Source of the DNA: a virus | Strand: one strand, 5' to 3' | Length of the DNA stretch: 34,925 nt | IMG/VR virus record: IMGVR_UViG_3300027977_000105 | Span: 1 to 34,925 of that record | Shown: positions 16,573-25,300 of the stretch, one piece after another | How the letters are laid out: each line of letters begins with the position of its first letter | Position numbering within the stretch: the first letter of the stretch is position 1 | Notes under the pieces: generated by a model | Databases searched by the model: none | What the model was told of the DNA's origin: nothing | The model's input: only the letters and a program-made list of their open reading frames with translations | Translations under genes and position numbers: made by a program

Positions 16573-16982
16573 TGGACTTGAATAGATATGAAAAGACATT
16601 AAAAGATATCTACTCTATTGTTGAAAGCATGACAATCGAGGGATTAAAAATAGTACCTATTGGATATCAAGGTACAGAAACCACTAATGAGTATATTAGG
16701 TTTAATCCTGTAATTGGTGAAAATAATACTGAGTTAAATCTTAGAGGCATTCTTTATTTTGATATTTATACCAAAATAGGAGAAGGTCCAACAAGAGCTT
16801 ATAAAATTGCAGATATAATTGAAAAGTATTTCTTAGGAAATACAGTTAATTTGAATACTGGAAATTCAGTAACACAATTTATTAAGCAATCTAACTTAGT
16901 TGTAAAAGGAGAAGCAAAGAACCCTGCGTTTCTTCAAACACTGTATCAAATTCAATTCAATAATTTTCGAAAGGATTCATAA
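16572..16982 (+). CDS. Tail terminator protein (gpU-like)
   Basis: A 136-residue protein with the form of tail terminators: an N-terminal helix (Y-E-K-T-L-K-D-I-Y-S-I-V), a strand (I-R-F-N-P), the sequence L-N-L-R-G-I-L-Y-F-D-I-Y-T-K-I-G-E-G, a helix (A-Y-K-I-A-D-I-I-E-K-Y-F), and a C-terminal beta strand. It would cap the tube at its head-proximal end and join to the neck. Translation is coupled to both neighbours: its ATG overlaps the preceding stop, and its own stop overlaps the tail tube ATG at 16982. Confidence 0.75.
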   Translation: MDLNRYEKTLKDIYSIVESMTIEGLKIVPIGYQGTETTNEYIRFNPVIGENNTELNLRGILYFDIYTKIGEGPTRAYKIADIIEKYFLGNTVNLNTGNSVTQFIKQSNLVVKGEAKNPAFLQTLYQIQFNNFRKDS

Positions 16983-17560
16983 TGGCTCACTTAAACTCAA
17001 TTGGTGCTGGTATTTACTCAGACTTAGCAATTGCTATTGGTGCAGATGGTAACCCACCTTCACTAGCAGCAGTAGCTGAAACGCAAGCAGGTTTTGATGC
17101 TTTGTTTGCAACAGAGGGCAATTCAGCAGTCAACTCATTTGTACGTGTTAAAAATGTACGTGAATTCCCAGCAATGGGTACACCTCCAAATATTGTAAAC
17201 GTACCTGTGTTTGGTCAAGCAACTTCACAACAAATTCAAGGTCAAGCCGATGCACCTTCAATGGAAGTTACATTGAACTACGTAGCTACGGACTGGGCTG
17301 TAGACGCAACTTTAGGTAAATTAGTGCAAAGCGGTACACAGCTTTTAGTGCGTTTTGCATTATTAAATGCTGAACCTACTGCAACAACTAACGTTAAATA
17401 TGCGTCATCAGCAGCTGGACTAGGTACTCGTCCAAATACTTACTGGTATTTCAAAGGTAAAATTGACTCATTGTTGGTTACTCCAAGCTTGACTGATTCA
17501 AACCAAGCTACAGTAGCATTTACATTGCAATCAAAATTATTTGGTGCTTACACTATTTAA
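16982..17560 (+). CDS. Major tail tube protein
   Basis: A 192-residue beta-rich protein in the invariant place between tail terminator and tail chaperones. Segments such as F-V-R-V-K-N-V-R-E-F-P-A-M-G-T-P-P-N-I-V and S-M-E-V-T-L-N-Y-V-A fit the tube fold, and the C-terminal half ends in alternating strands (A-T-V-A-F-T-L-Q-S-K-L-F-G-A-Y). It would polymerise around the tape measure to make the tail tube. A strong hairpin follows the gene, consistent with high expression. Confidence 0.82.
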   Translation: MAHLNSIGAGIYSDLAIAIGADGNPPSLAAVAETQAGFDALFATEGNSAVNSFVRVKNVREFPAMGTPPNIVNVPVFGQATSQQIQGQADAPSMEVTLNYVATDWAVDATLGKLVQSGTQLLVRFALLNAEPTATTNVKYASSAAGLGTRPNTYWYFKGKIDSLLVTPSLTDSNQATVAFTLQSKLFGAYTI

Positions 17561-17580
17561 TTTAGTAATTAAGTAATAAA

Positions 17581-17600
17581 GGGCGGATTAAGTTCCGCCC
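17581..17600 (+). terminator. Strong stem-loop after the tail tube gene
   Basis: GGGCGGA and TCCGCCC form a perfect GC-rich 7-bp stem with a TTAAGT loop, 20 bases after the tail tube stop. The sequence after it is TAATAGG, not a T-run. It is therefore more likely a partial terminator or a 3' stabiliser that raises tail-tube mRNA above that of downstream genes. It stands out sharply in this AT-rich DNA. Confidence 0.55.
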
Positions 17601-17614
17601 TAATAGGAGTAATA

Positions 17615-17884
17615 ATGGAAACAGAAAACAACATTGTTGTTAATGACGAATTAGAGCCTATTCAACCATTAAGATTTACGCGAGCTTTTGTTATTAAACA
17701 TACAAAGTTTTTTATGAAAAGACCTTTGACAAAAGTCTTAGTAGCAATTGATCGTAGTATTGAATATGCTTTTAGTCGTGTGCCTGAATTTGAAGGCGAT
17801 ATTGATAAATCTAATGAAGTGTTTCAAACGCTAGCTGATTTACATGAGCTTCGTAGAAAAGTACTTGCAATAGTTAATTTTTAA
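17615..17884 (+). CDS. Small tail-cluster protein of unknown function
   Basis: An 89-residue protein with an AGGAG site, between the tail tube and the tail chaperones. The N-terminus is acidic; the middle is basic (F-F-M-K-R-P-L-T-K-V-L-V-A-I-D-R). The end is helical with Leu/Arg repeats (L-A-D-L-H-E-L-R-R-K-V-L). No family is recognised. The position suggests a role in tail assembly. Confidence 0.65.
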   Translation: METENNIVVNDELEPIQPLRFTRAFVIKHTKFFMKRPLTKVLVAIDRSIEYAFSRVPEFEGDIDKSNEVFQTLADLHELRRKVLAIVNF

Positions 17885-17898
17885 ATAAAGAGGATAAT

Positions 17899-18207
17899 AT
17901 GAGCATTTTAGACCTAGTAGGTAAAAAAGTAACAAAAACAGTTAAGTTTATGAATACTGACATTACAATTAACAAACTCTCTGTAGCTGAAGTTACAGCT
18001 ATTCAAGAAGCTGCAAAAGAACTTCAAGAAAATTCAGAAGATGGTTTAGTTGTACTTCGTCAAGTAATCAGATCAGCGGTAGAGAATGGTGACGAGTTAA
18101 CAGAAGCTAACTTTTTAACCTTCCCGATTGATGAATTGTCTAAACTTTCTAACGAGATCATGAAGTTCAGCGGATTAGGAAATACAGAAGAAACAAAAAA
18201 GAGCTAA
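17899..18207 (+). CDS. Tail assembly chaperone, G-like short form
   Basis: A 102-residue mostly helical protein in the place of lambda gpG. The fold pattern (a short beta start K-T-V-K-F-M-N-T-D-I-T-I-N-K-L-S, then helices with A-I-Q-E-A-A-K-E-L) matches tail assembly chaperones. These bind the tape measure protein and recruit tail tube subunits but are not in the finished tail. Its last codons hold the heptamer A AAA AAG at 18195-18201, four bases before the TAA, from which a share of ribosomes should shift to -1 and make the longer GT-like form. It has an AGAGGA ribosome site. Confidence 0.85.
   Translation: MSILDLVGKKVTKTVKFMNTDITINKLSVAEVTAIQEAAKELQENSEDGLVVLRQVIRSAVENGDELTEANFLTFPIDELSKLSNEIMKFSGLGNTEETKKS
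18195..18201 (+). promoter_or_regulatory. Programmed -1 ribosomal frameshift site (A AAA AAG)
   Basis: In the zero frame this reads ACA AAA AAG AGC TAA, so A-AAA-AAG is placed exactly as the X-XXY-YYZ slippery heptamer, the same sequence as in E. coli dnaX. The -1 frame is open from here to 18551. A purine-rich AGGA (18177-18180) lies 14 bases upstream and could act as a stimulating Shine-Dalgarno. Downstream, ATGCTA and TAGCAT (18222-18227 and 18235-18240) can form a 6-bp stem, but 20 bases away, further than usual. Confidence 0.85.
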
Positions 18208-18221
18208 CAGCAACTGAAGCA

Positions 18222-18551
18222 ATGCTATATGATTTAGCATACAATTTGCGAATGCCTGTTTATAAATTAGAAAGAGAGATGCCTTACGAAGAATATCTTA
18301 ATTGGCATCTTTATTTTAATGAAACACCTATAGGCTGGCGTGATGATCGTAGATTTATGGTTATATTACAAGCTTTAGGTATCAAAGAAAAGGCTGGCAC
18401 TATATTCCCTTCATTAGCAATTATTGAGAAGTCTCAAGATGCTAGAACTGAAGACAGTCGCTTAGCTAGTTCACTAAAACGGTCAGGATTCTTACAACAT
18501 ATGCTTGCAGCATCTGATGTACCTGATGCAATCAAAGAATTTTCACTATAA
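18222..18551 (+). CDS. T-like extension of tail assembly chaperone, made by -1 frameshift
   Basis: A 109-residue frame downstream of G. There is no ribosome site before its first ATG; upstream is only CAACTGAAGCA. The frame is open back to the slippery site, so it is almost certainly translated as a fusion. The 0-frame is read to 18198 and then from 18198 in -1, joining with K-E-L-T-A-T-E-A and giving a GT-like protein of 217 residues. The segment L-Y-D-L-A-Y-N-L-R-M-P-V-Y-K-L, then P-Y-E-E-Y-L-N-W, is typical of T-domain sequences in siphophages. The T part is thought to contact the tail tube subunit while G coats the tape measure. Confidence 0.82.
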   Translation: MLYDLAYNLRMPVYKLEREMPYEEYLNWHLYFNETPIGWRDDRRFMVILQALGIKEKAGTIFPSLAIIEKSQDARTEDSRLASSLKRSGFLQHMLAASDVPDAIKEFSL

Positions 18552-18560
18552 GGAGTTTTT

Positions 18561-18803
18561 ATGGCTAAGGATAAAGAAGCAGTTGCTGTTTCTGATAATG
18601 AAGTAAGTACTGTGCAAGTCACACCAGTACATTATCAAATCAGTGAAACTGATAGAGTTAGTTTACTTGAACAAGCAGGATATGAGTATCCTCAAACAGT
18701 ACAGTTAGCTAGCCAAAATGAAATCATTGCGCTAGTTAATTTAGCATTTAATGCAGGCATGAAATTAAATACGACTGCAATAAACGAAATGCTTACAAAC
18801 TAA
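18561..18803 (+). CDS. Small tail-cluster protein of unknown function
   Basis: An 80-residue acidic protein with an AAGGAG site, nine bases after the GT stop. It is predicted helical (V-S-L-L-E-Q-A-G-Y-E-Y, then E-I-I-A-L-V-N-L-A-F-N-A-G-M-K-L). It has no recognised family. It is the last gene before the first of two related non-coding elements. Confidence 0.65.
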   Translation: MAKDKEAVAVSDNEVSTVQVTPVHYQISETDRVSLLEQAGYEYPQTVQLASQNEIIALVNLAFNAGMKLNTTAINEMLTN

Positions 18804-18822
18804 TAGGCTGATTAAAAGCTCT

Positions 18823-18937
18823 CTCGCCAAAAATTTTCGGGCGAGGGAGACCGAAGGCTATCCGCGAAAAAATTTTCGGAGTTTCAAGTAATACTCGTAT
18901 AATAAACTATTCAGAGAAACGGTAAAAATTTCGCAGA
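18823..18937 (+). repeat. Non-coding element A (left copy), related to element B at 30228-30342
   Basis: The 183-base gap between 18803 and 18987 holds this element. Aligned by hand without gaps to 30228-30342, it is about 64% identical over 115 bases. The best blocks are the first 36 bases (32 of 36 identical), the GTTTCAA block at 18881-18896 (14 of 16), and TTTCGCAGA at the end. A 10-bp stem (18819-18828 with 18840-18849, one G-U pair) encloses an AAAAATTTTCG loop. A TATAAT lies at 18898-18903 without a good -35. The element starts 19 bases after the preceding gene, ends 49 bases before the next, and is GC- and A-tract-rich unlike its surroundings. Function unknown: a regulatory RNA, promoter/terminator or recombination site are all possible. 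Confidence 0.7.
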
Positions 18938-18986
18938 AATCCCAAACGCGCTAGTCGCAATCAAACAACAAAAGAAAGGAGTAAGT

Positions 18987-19298
18987 ATGATTAAAATTAA
19001 AGGCTTAGACAAAACATTGAAAGATATTGCAGACACTAAAAAAGCAATTATTGAAAAAGAGCAAGCAAGACTTACTCAAGACTTAGTTGCAAAGCTTAAA
19101 ATAGCAACACCAATAGATACTGGAAATGCTAGAGATAGTTGGCATATCCAAAATAAGAATATAATAAATGACGCAGAGTATATCTCTGATTTGAATGAAG
19201 GTCATTCACCGCAAGCACCTGCTAAGTTTATTGAAAAGACTATCTTATCAGATAAAAATTTCAAAACTTCAGGTTTTATAGTAAATGAGAAAGGGTAA
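18987..19298 (+). CDS. HK97 gp10-like head-tail / tail completion protein
   Basis: A 103-residue protein with an AAAGGAG site. The segment T-P-I-D-T-G-N-A-R-D-S-W, then Y-I-S-D-L-N-E-G-H-S-P-Q-A-P and F-I-E-K-T-I, is the hallmark of the HK97 gp10 family, small proteins that finish the neck or tail. They usually lie among the neck genes before the tail terminator. Here the gene lies directly upstream of the tape measure, after element A, which is unusual. It ends two bases before the tape measure ATG, so translation may be coupled. Confidence 0.75.
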   Translation: MIKIKGLDKTLKDIADTKKAIIEKEQARLTQDLVAKLKIATPIDTGNARDSWHIQNKNIINDAEYISDLNEGHSPQAPAKFIEKTILSDKNFKTSGFIVNEKG

Positions 19299-19300
19299 AT

Positions 19301-22300
19301 ATGTCAGGTATCTTAATTGATGTCGACGTAGACAGTAAAAAGTCGGAGAAGGATCTCATAAATATAAACAAGAATCTAATTCAACTTTCTAAGTCTACAG
19401 AGTTGTTGAATAGTTCATTCACAAAAGCATTTAAGAATAACTTTAATTTCAATAAAAGTACTTCTGAAATTAAATCACAAACTAATGCTCTTAAGGCAAT
19501 GGGTACAGTTGGCTTTAATAGTTTTAATCAAATTGGTAGTGGTGCAGCTAAATCAGCATCAGCTGTAGCTTCACTTGGTACTGCAATTAAAAGTGCTGTA
19601 GTAGGATTAACAGCTTTTGCTTCTGCAAAAATAAGCTTCAATATTTCAGATGAATTCACTAATTTAAACAATAAATTAGCATTAGTTGCTAGAGAAAATG
19701 AAAACTTATATGCAACTCAATTGAAACTATCTAAACTTGGCGCTAACACTAGAGCTACATTAAAGAATACTTCAGAGTCTTATTTTGCATTAGCTAGAAG
19801 CTTAGATAAAGTTAATTTCTCGCAAGATAGAATTTTAGGTTTAACTAAAACAGTTAATCAGAGTATTGCGCTATCAGGTGGTTCAGTTGAAAGTACAACT
19901 GCAGGTTTAATTCAATTTAGCCAAGGTCTTGCTGCAGGTGCTTTACGTGGTGAAGAGTTAAATTCAGTGATGGAACAAATTCCAGCTTTAGCTAAAAATA
20001 TTGCTAAAGGTATGGGCGTCACTATTGGTGAGCTCAGAGGATTAGCTCAAGAAGGTAAAGTAACTACTGATGTTATTGCAAAGGCTTTAGAGAAAACATC
20101 TAAAGCTATTGATGCTGAGTTTAATAAAACAGCTATTACAATTAGACAAAGTGGCGTATTGCTTAAAGATGCCTTTAATCAGTTGTTTTATGAAATTGGG
20201 AGATCTATTAGTGGTGCACAAAATGGCTCTAATTTAGCTATTTATATATCTTCACTATCAAAATCTATTGCTACATTTGCAACAGATGCAGGTAAGAATC
20301 TTGAAGTAGCTAAACAAGTATTTTCTAATTATATTAATTTAGTAAATCGCTACAGCAAAACAAGCTTTATTTTTAATGCAGCACTTTCAAGTGCAGGCGG
20401 TATTGCCAATCTTTCAGGTTATGGTAAACAATACTCAGCAATTAAAAAGATTATTGATTTAATAGATAGGTTTAAAGATAAAGATAATGTTGTTGGTATC
20501 AAAGAAACTGCTACTGAAAATGCGGCTAAGTTTTTAGAGACATTTAAAAACTTAGGTCAAGTTATACTTGCAGTAGGTAGAGTCTTAGGTTCAGTCTTTG
20601 ACAATATAGTTTATAAATTAGGCTTAGCTACATTAGCTTTAACTAGTTTCAAACAAGATTTGATTATAGTAAGTAAAGCAACATTATTTAAAATAGATTC
20701 AAATATAGGTGCGTTCACACGTCCGTTACAAAGAGCTATTGAAGGCTTTACTGATGCAATTACATTAAATCGTGTTTTTAGAACAGAATTTGAAAGATCA
20801 ATTGCAGCATTAGCTAATTCTAAAGACTTGGTATCATTGCGTAAAAATCTTGACAATGTTTCTGAAGCATTAGATAACAGAAACTTTAAAGGATTTTCAG
20901 GTATTGGTCTTGAAATTGAAAAAATAGCCACTAAGGGCTTGTTTAAAGGTGAAAGCTTTTTAACTAAGCTAGGATTGGTAGAACCTAAATTATTGAGAAT
21001 TTCAAACATTAACTATGCTGGTATTATCTCTAGCTTTAAGACATTAGCAGCTACAATTAAAATATTATTTACAGATGTAATCGCAACAAGATTTAGTGAA
21101 CCAATTGCCAGAATCTATACTTTTGTTGCTACATTAGCTACAGCTTATAAGACAGCAATCATTGCTGCTTTTGTAAATGGCGATGCAACTGAAACAGGTG
21201 TAGAAATTGCAAAATGGGTTAAAGACCAAGTTGAACAGATTAAAGAGGCAATCGTATATAATTTTAAAGGTGCTGGTGAAGCTACTGCCTTATCTGTATT
21301 AGGTTTCTTTGGTAAAGGTCTTGCAGCAATGAGCGCTGGTATTACAACATTGCTCAAGGTTGTTTTAGGTTTTATTCGTGAAATTAATATTGATGATCTT
21401 TTAGTAAACCTATTTGATGGGATTGCAAATTTCTTCTCATCAAATCAAGCAAATAAATTAGGCGATTCTATTGCTGCAGGAATATCTAAGTCAATTAATG
21501 ACAGGCTATCTTTAGGTAAAATCTTATTACAAACATTAGCTAGTATTAATTTGTCAGGCTTAATATTTTCAATGACAGCTGCTTTTGTATCAGTATTTAC
21601 ATTTGTGTTTAAGACACTTACAGCAACAATTGCAACCTTAGCTAAAGATTTATCGTTAACTGAAATTATAGTTAATGCATTTAGTAAATTTGATAACTTA
21701 GTAAGCTTGATTAATTTTAACAGTGCAGGTAAAGTTATTGGCGAAGCCTTTAGAGATTTATTTTTAATCGTAAAATCAGCAACTGATGAAATTACTAGTA
21801 CATTGTTCACAATAGATTTAAACATAGTATTTAATACATTTGTAAACAGTATTAATAAATTGTGGACAAAACTTATCAGCTTTATTCAAGGACTATTACA
21901 AGGTGCGCTTGATATTAATGTGTTTGAAATTTTATTTTCTGGTAATTTTAGCCTTACAGGATTTGTTACAAGTAAAATAGCTAAAGTATTCAATGAAGTT
22001 TCTAACATGTTAGCTTCAGCAGCTAAAGCACTCAGCTCTGATGCTGCAGACACTTTAAGCAAAAGCATTGCTAAGGCAATTGCTGGTATTGAAATTTTAG
22101 AAACAGACCTTGAGCTACTCTTTGTTAAACTATTTAAAAAGCTAGACTTCTCTAAGTTTGCAGTATCATTAATCAATTTGATATCTAGTGTATTTAATTT
22201 CGTGGCTAAAACTTTAAGTCGTATTATCGAAAATTCATTTGAAGCTTACCCTGTATCTAAACTCTTTGATTTATTATTCAGTGGTATTTTTGCTGTACTT

Positions 22301-25300
22301 AATAAGTTTGACGGAGTTGCAATAGGTAAGTCTATTGGCAGATTATTTAGCTCTTTATTTGATAGTGTTAAAAGCACTGCGCCTGATTTAGATTTGTTTA
22401 CTTTTGATGTTCAAGCTATATTTAACAAGTCGAAAGAAGCTATTAAATTAGCAATAGATAAAATTAAAGGATTTTTAAAAGGTGTTGTAATTGGTACATT
22501 AAAGCTAAATTTCTTTGAAGAATTTTTATACTTAAATTTTAATGATTTAGAAGCAATTAAGGCTAAACTCTCAAGTATAATCACGCCTGTTAAAAGTTTA
22601 ACAAATAGCTTTAAAACGCTTGTAGATTCACTTAAAGACACTATCGAAGGTTTTAAAGAATTTGGCAATCTAATTGTTGAGAAATTAAAAGCAATCAGTT
22701 TCAAATCAATAGGTATATTCTTAGGTCGTAACTTAAGAGAAGCCTTATTATTTGCGGTAAGCAGTATTTCAGCTATTTCAGATGAGATTGCGCCTAATAA
22801 AATATTTAATACAGTTGTAAGTATTCTTAATGGCATTTCAGAGCGTATTCAATCATTCGCAAAAGGATTTGCAATTGGTGCTTTAGACTTAAACTTCTTT
22901 GATAAATTTCTATTAATAAATTTTAACAATTTAAATGGCGTTAAGCGTAAAATAGTTGATATTATTAATGAAGTTAGAAAATTCTTTGATTCCGTAACTA
23001 ATGTATTCTCGTCAAAAGGCGCTAAAGAATTATCTAAAAATATTGCAAAAGAACTTGGCAATTCAATTAAAGGTAAAATAAGCTTTATTCAAGATGTTGT
23101 TGACTTGTTTGAGAAAATTAACTTTTCAAAACTTGGCGTATCTGTTGTTAAAGCATTTAGTAGCATGCTTAAGTTTGTAAACAATACCTTGCAACAAACA
23201 ATTAAACAAGTATTTGGTAATTTAGACTTAACAGATGTTAGTGTTAAGTTCTTAAAAGAATTACAAAAGCTTGTTAAAAGCATTAACACATATGATATTG
23301 GTAAGGCATTAGGTCAACTCTTCTATACAATTAAAACTCAGTTAAGCGAGTTGTTTAGTGATAATACATTTAGTTTTAACTCAGACGCGGTAATACGCCA
23401 ATTTGACAAACTCTATCAAATAGTGCTTAAAAAGCTAAAAGATTTTGCTAAAGGATTTATTGTAGGTAGCAAAAACTTAAACATCTTTCAAGAATTCTTT
23501 GTAATTAATTATGAATTCTTTAAACCTGTAATTGACTTTACACGTAAAGTTATTGCTACACTAAAATCACTATTTATCACAAGAGATAAGTTTAATCTCT
23601 TTGAAGGTATCTTTTCAATTAACGATAAAATCGTTGATACAATTAAGAATGTATTTAATCAAGTAACTGGATCAGTAACTATCTTAGATAGTGTTAAAGA
23701 GTATATCAAAGCTTTTGCAGAAAAGATTAATTATTACTTCTGGTTGATTTATGACAAAGTTGTAGGTCGTTCATATTGGCCTGATCTTATCGACGGTATT
23801 ATTTCAGAGACTGATAGGCTTGACTCTGTAGTAGATTACTTTGTATCATTTAAGAATAAATTAACAAGTATGTTTAAAGACTTATCTATAAACAACTTTA
23901 CTATTGATTTATCATTCCTTAAAGATACAAACATAGACCTTGAAAAGTTTGCTATTAAAGCTGGTGCAGTAATCACTTCATTGTGGCTATCACTAGTTAA
24001 TAATTCAGCTAACTTTACAGCAATTTTAGCTGTTAACTTAGTATCAAGTATTATATCAGCTTTAGATTCAGTTAAGCCACAAGCAGTAGCAGCTACTGTT
24101 AAATTCTTAGGTGATGTAGCAGCTGAGATTGCTAGCTCATTAATTAAAAGTTTATACTCACTTATAGGTACAGTTACTACGTTTTCAAGTGCATTTATTG
24201 CAGAGTTCTTGTCACAATTTGGAACTATTGGAAAATTGATTGGTGGTGTATTTGAAGCCCTACCTGAATCTTTGAAGACTATTGTAGGCTTAAGTATAGC
24301 AAGTTTGTTTGGTGTTTTTGGTAAGGATATTAAAAAGTTAGCTAACAAGCACATTTTAAAACCACTGTTGAAAAGCATTGGTGATATTTTTAAAAATAAT
24401 AAACTATTTTCAAATTTAATTATGGGAAGTAGTGGTGTTACTGCTGGCTTAGGCGTAGCCTTAATTAGTATGATTAAAGGTGATAGTACGCTAGCTACTG
24501 TGACGAATGGTATAGGTGCAGCCTTGCTTGTAAATATGTTTACAGGTGGAACAGTCCTTAACAAATTAATGAAAGATATTGCTAAAACACTTAAAACAGC
24601 AATCTTTGGCGCTACAAAAGAAACTAACGACAGTGAAAAAGGTAAGGGCTTAATTGACTCATGGTTAGTACAGCCATTGAAAGATGGCTTTGAAGCTATC
24701 AAACCGACTTTAAAGGCAATGTTTAAATCTATATTTAAATTCTTAGGCACATTGTTTGATTACTTACCTGAAGGTGAAACTAAAGATATCGCTAAGGCTA
24801 TTGTAAAGGACTTAATGAAGATTCCTGAAACAATCAAGGCGAATTTTAATCAATACAATAAGGGCAAGATAAACCTCAAAGACTTATTCTTTAAAACAGG
24901 TAAAGCTAACGTAGATGTTTTTGGTGATGGTCAATCAAGCAAACAACCTAAAACTAAAAATACACCTCAATTTGACGGTTTTGATTTTGGTAAAGATGAT
25001 ACATTCAAAAAATCTACAGATAAAATTAGCAGCAATGCTGATTTTGTAATAGCATCTTTGAAAAGTAAATTTAAAGCATTAACAGGCAATTTATCAGCAT
25101 TGTTTGTAGATTTATACAAACGAATTAATATCAGGGTTCGTGAAATACTCAGTTTTGTATTTAACGGATTTAGCACTTTCTTTACAGATTTAGCAGGATT
25201 ATTAAGACTTAAAACTAGATCTTTACTAGCTATTATTGCAGGTATCAGTATTGTATTTGCTTCATTCAATGCTAGCGCAGCGACAGGTGATTCAGCTGTA

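Noticed and set aside
23836-24750. A 304-residue minus-strand open frame inside the tape measure gene
   Set aside because: It is antisense to a clearly coding gene, has no ribosome site or recognisable protein pattern, and such frames recur throughout this AT-rich gene.
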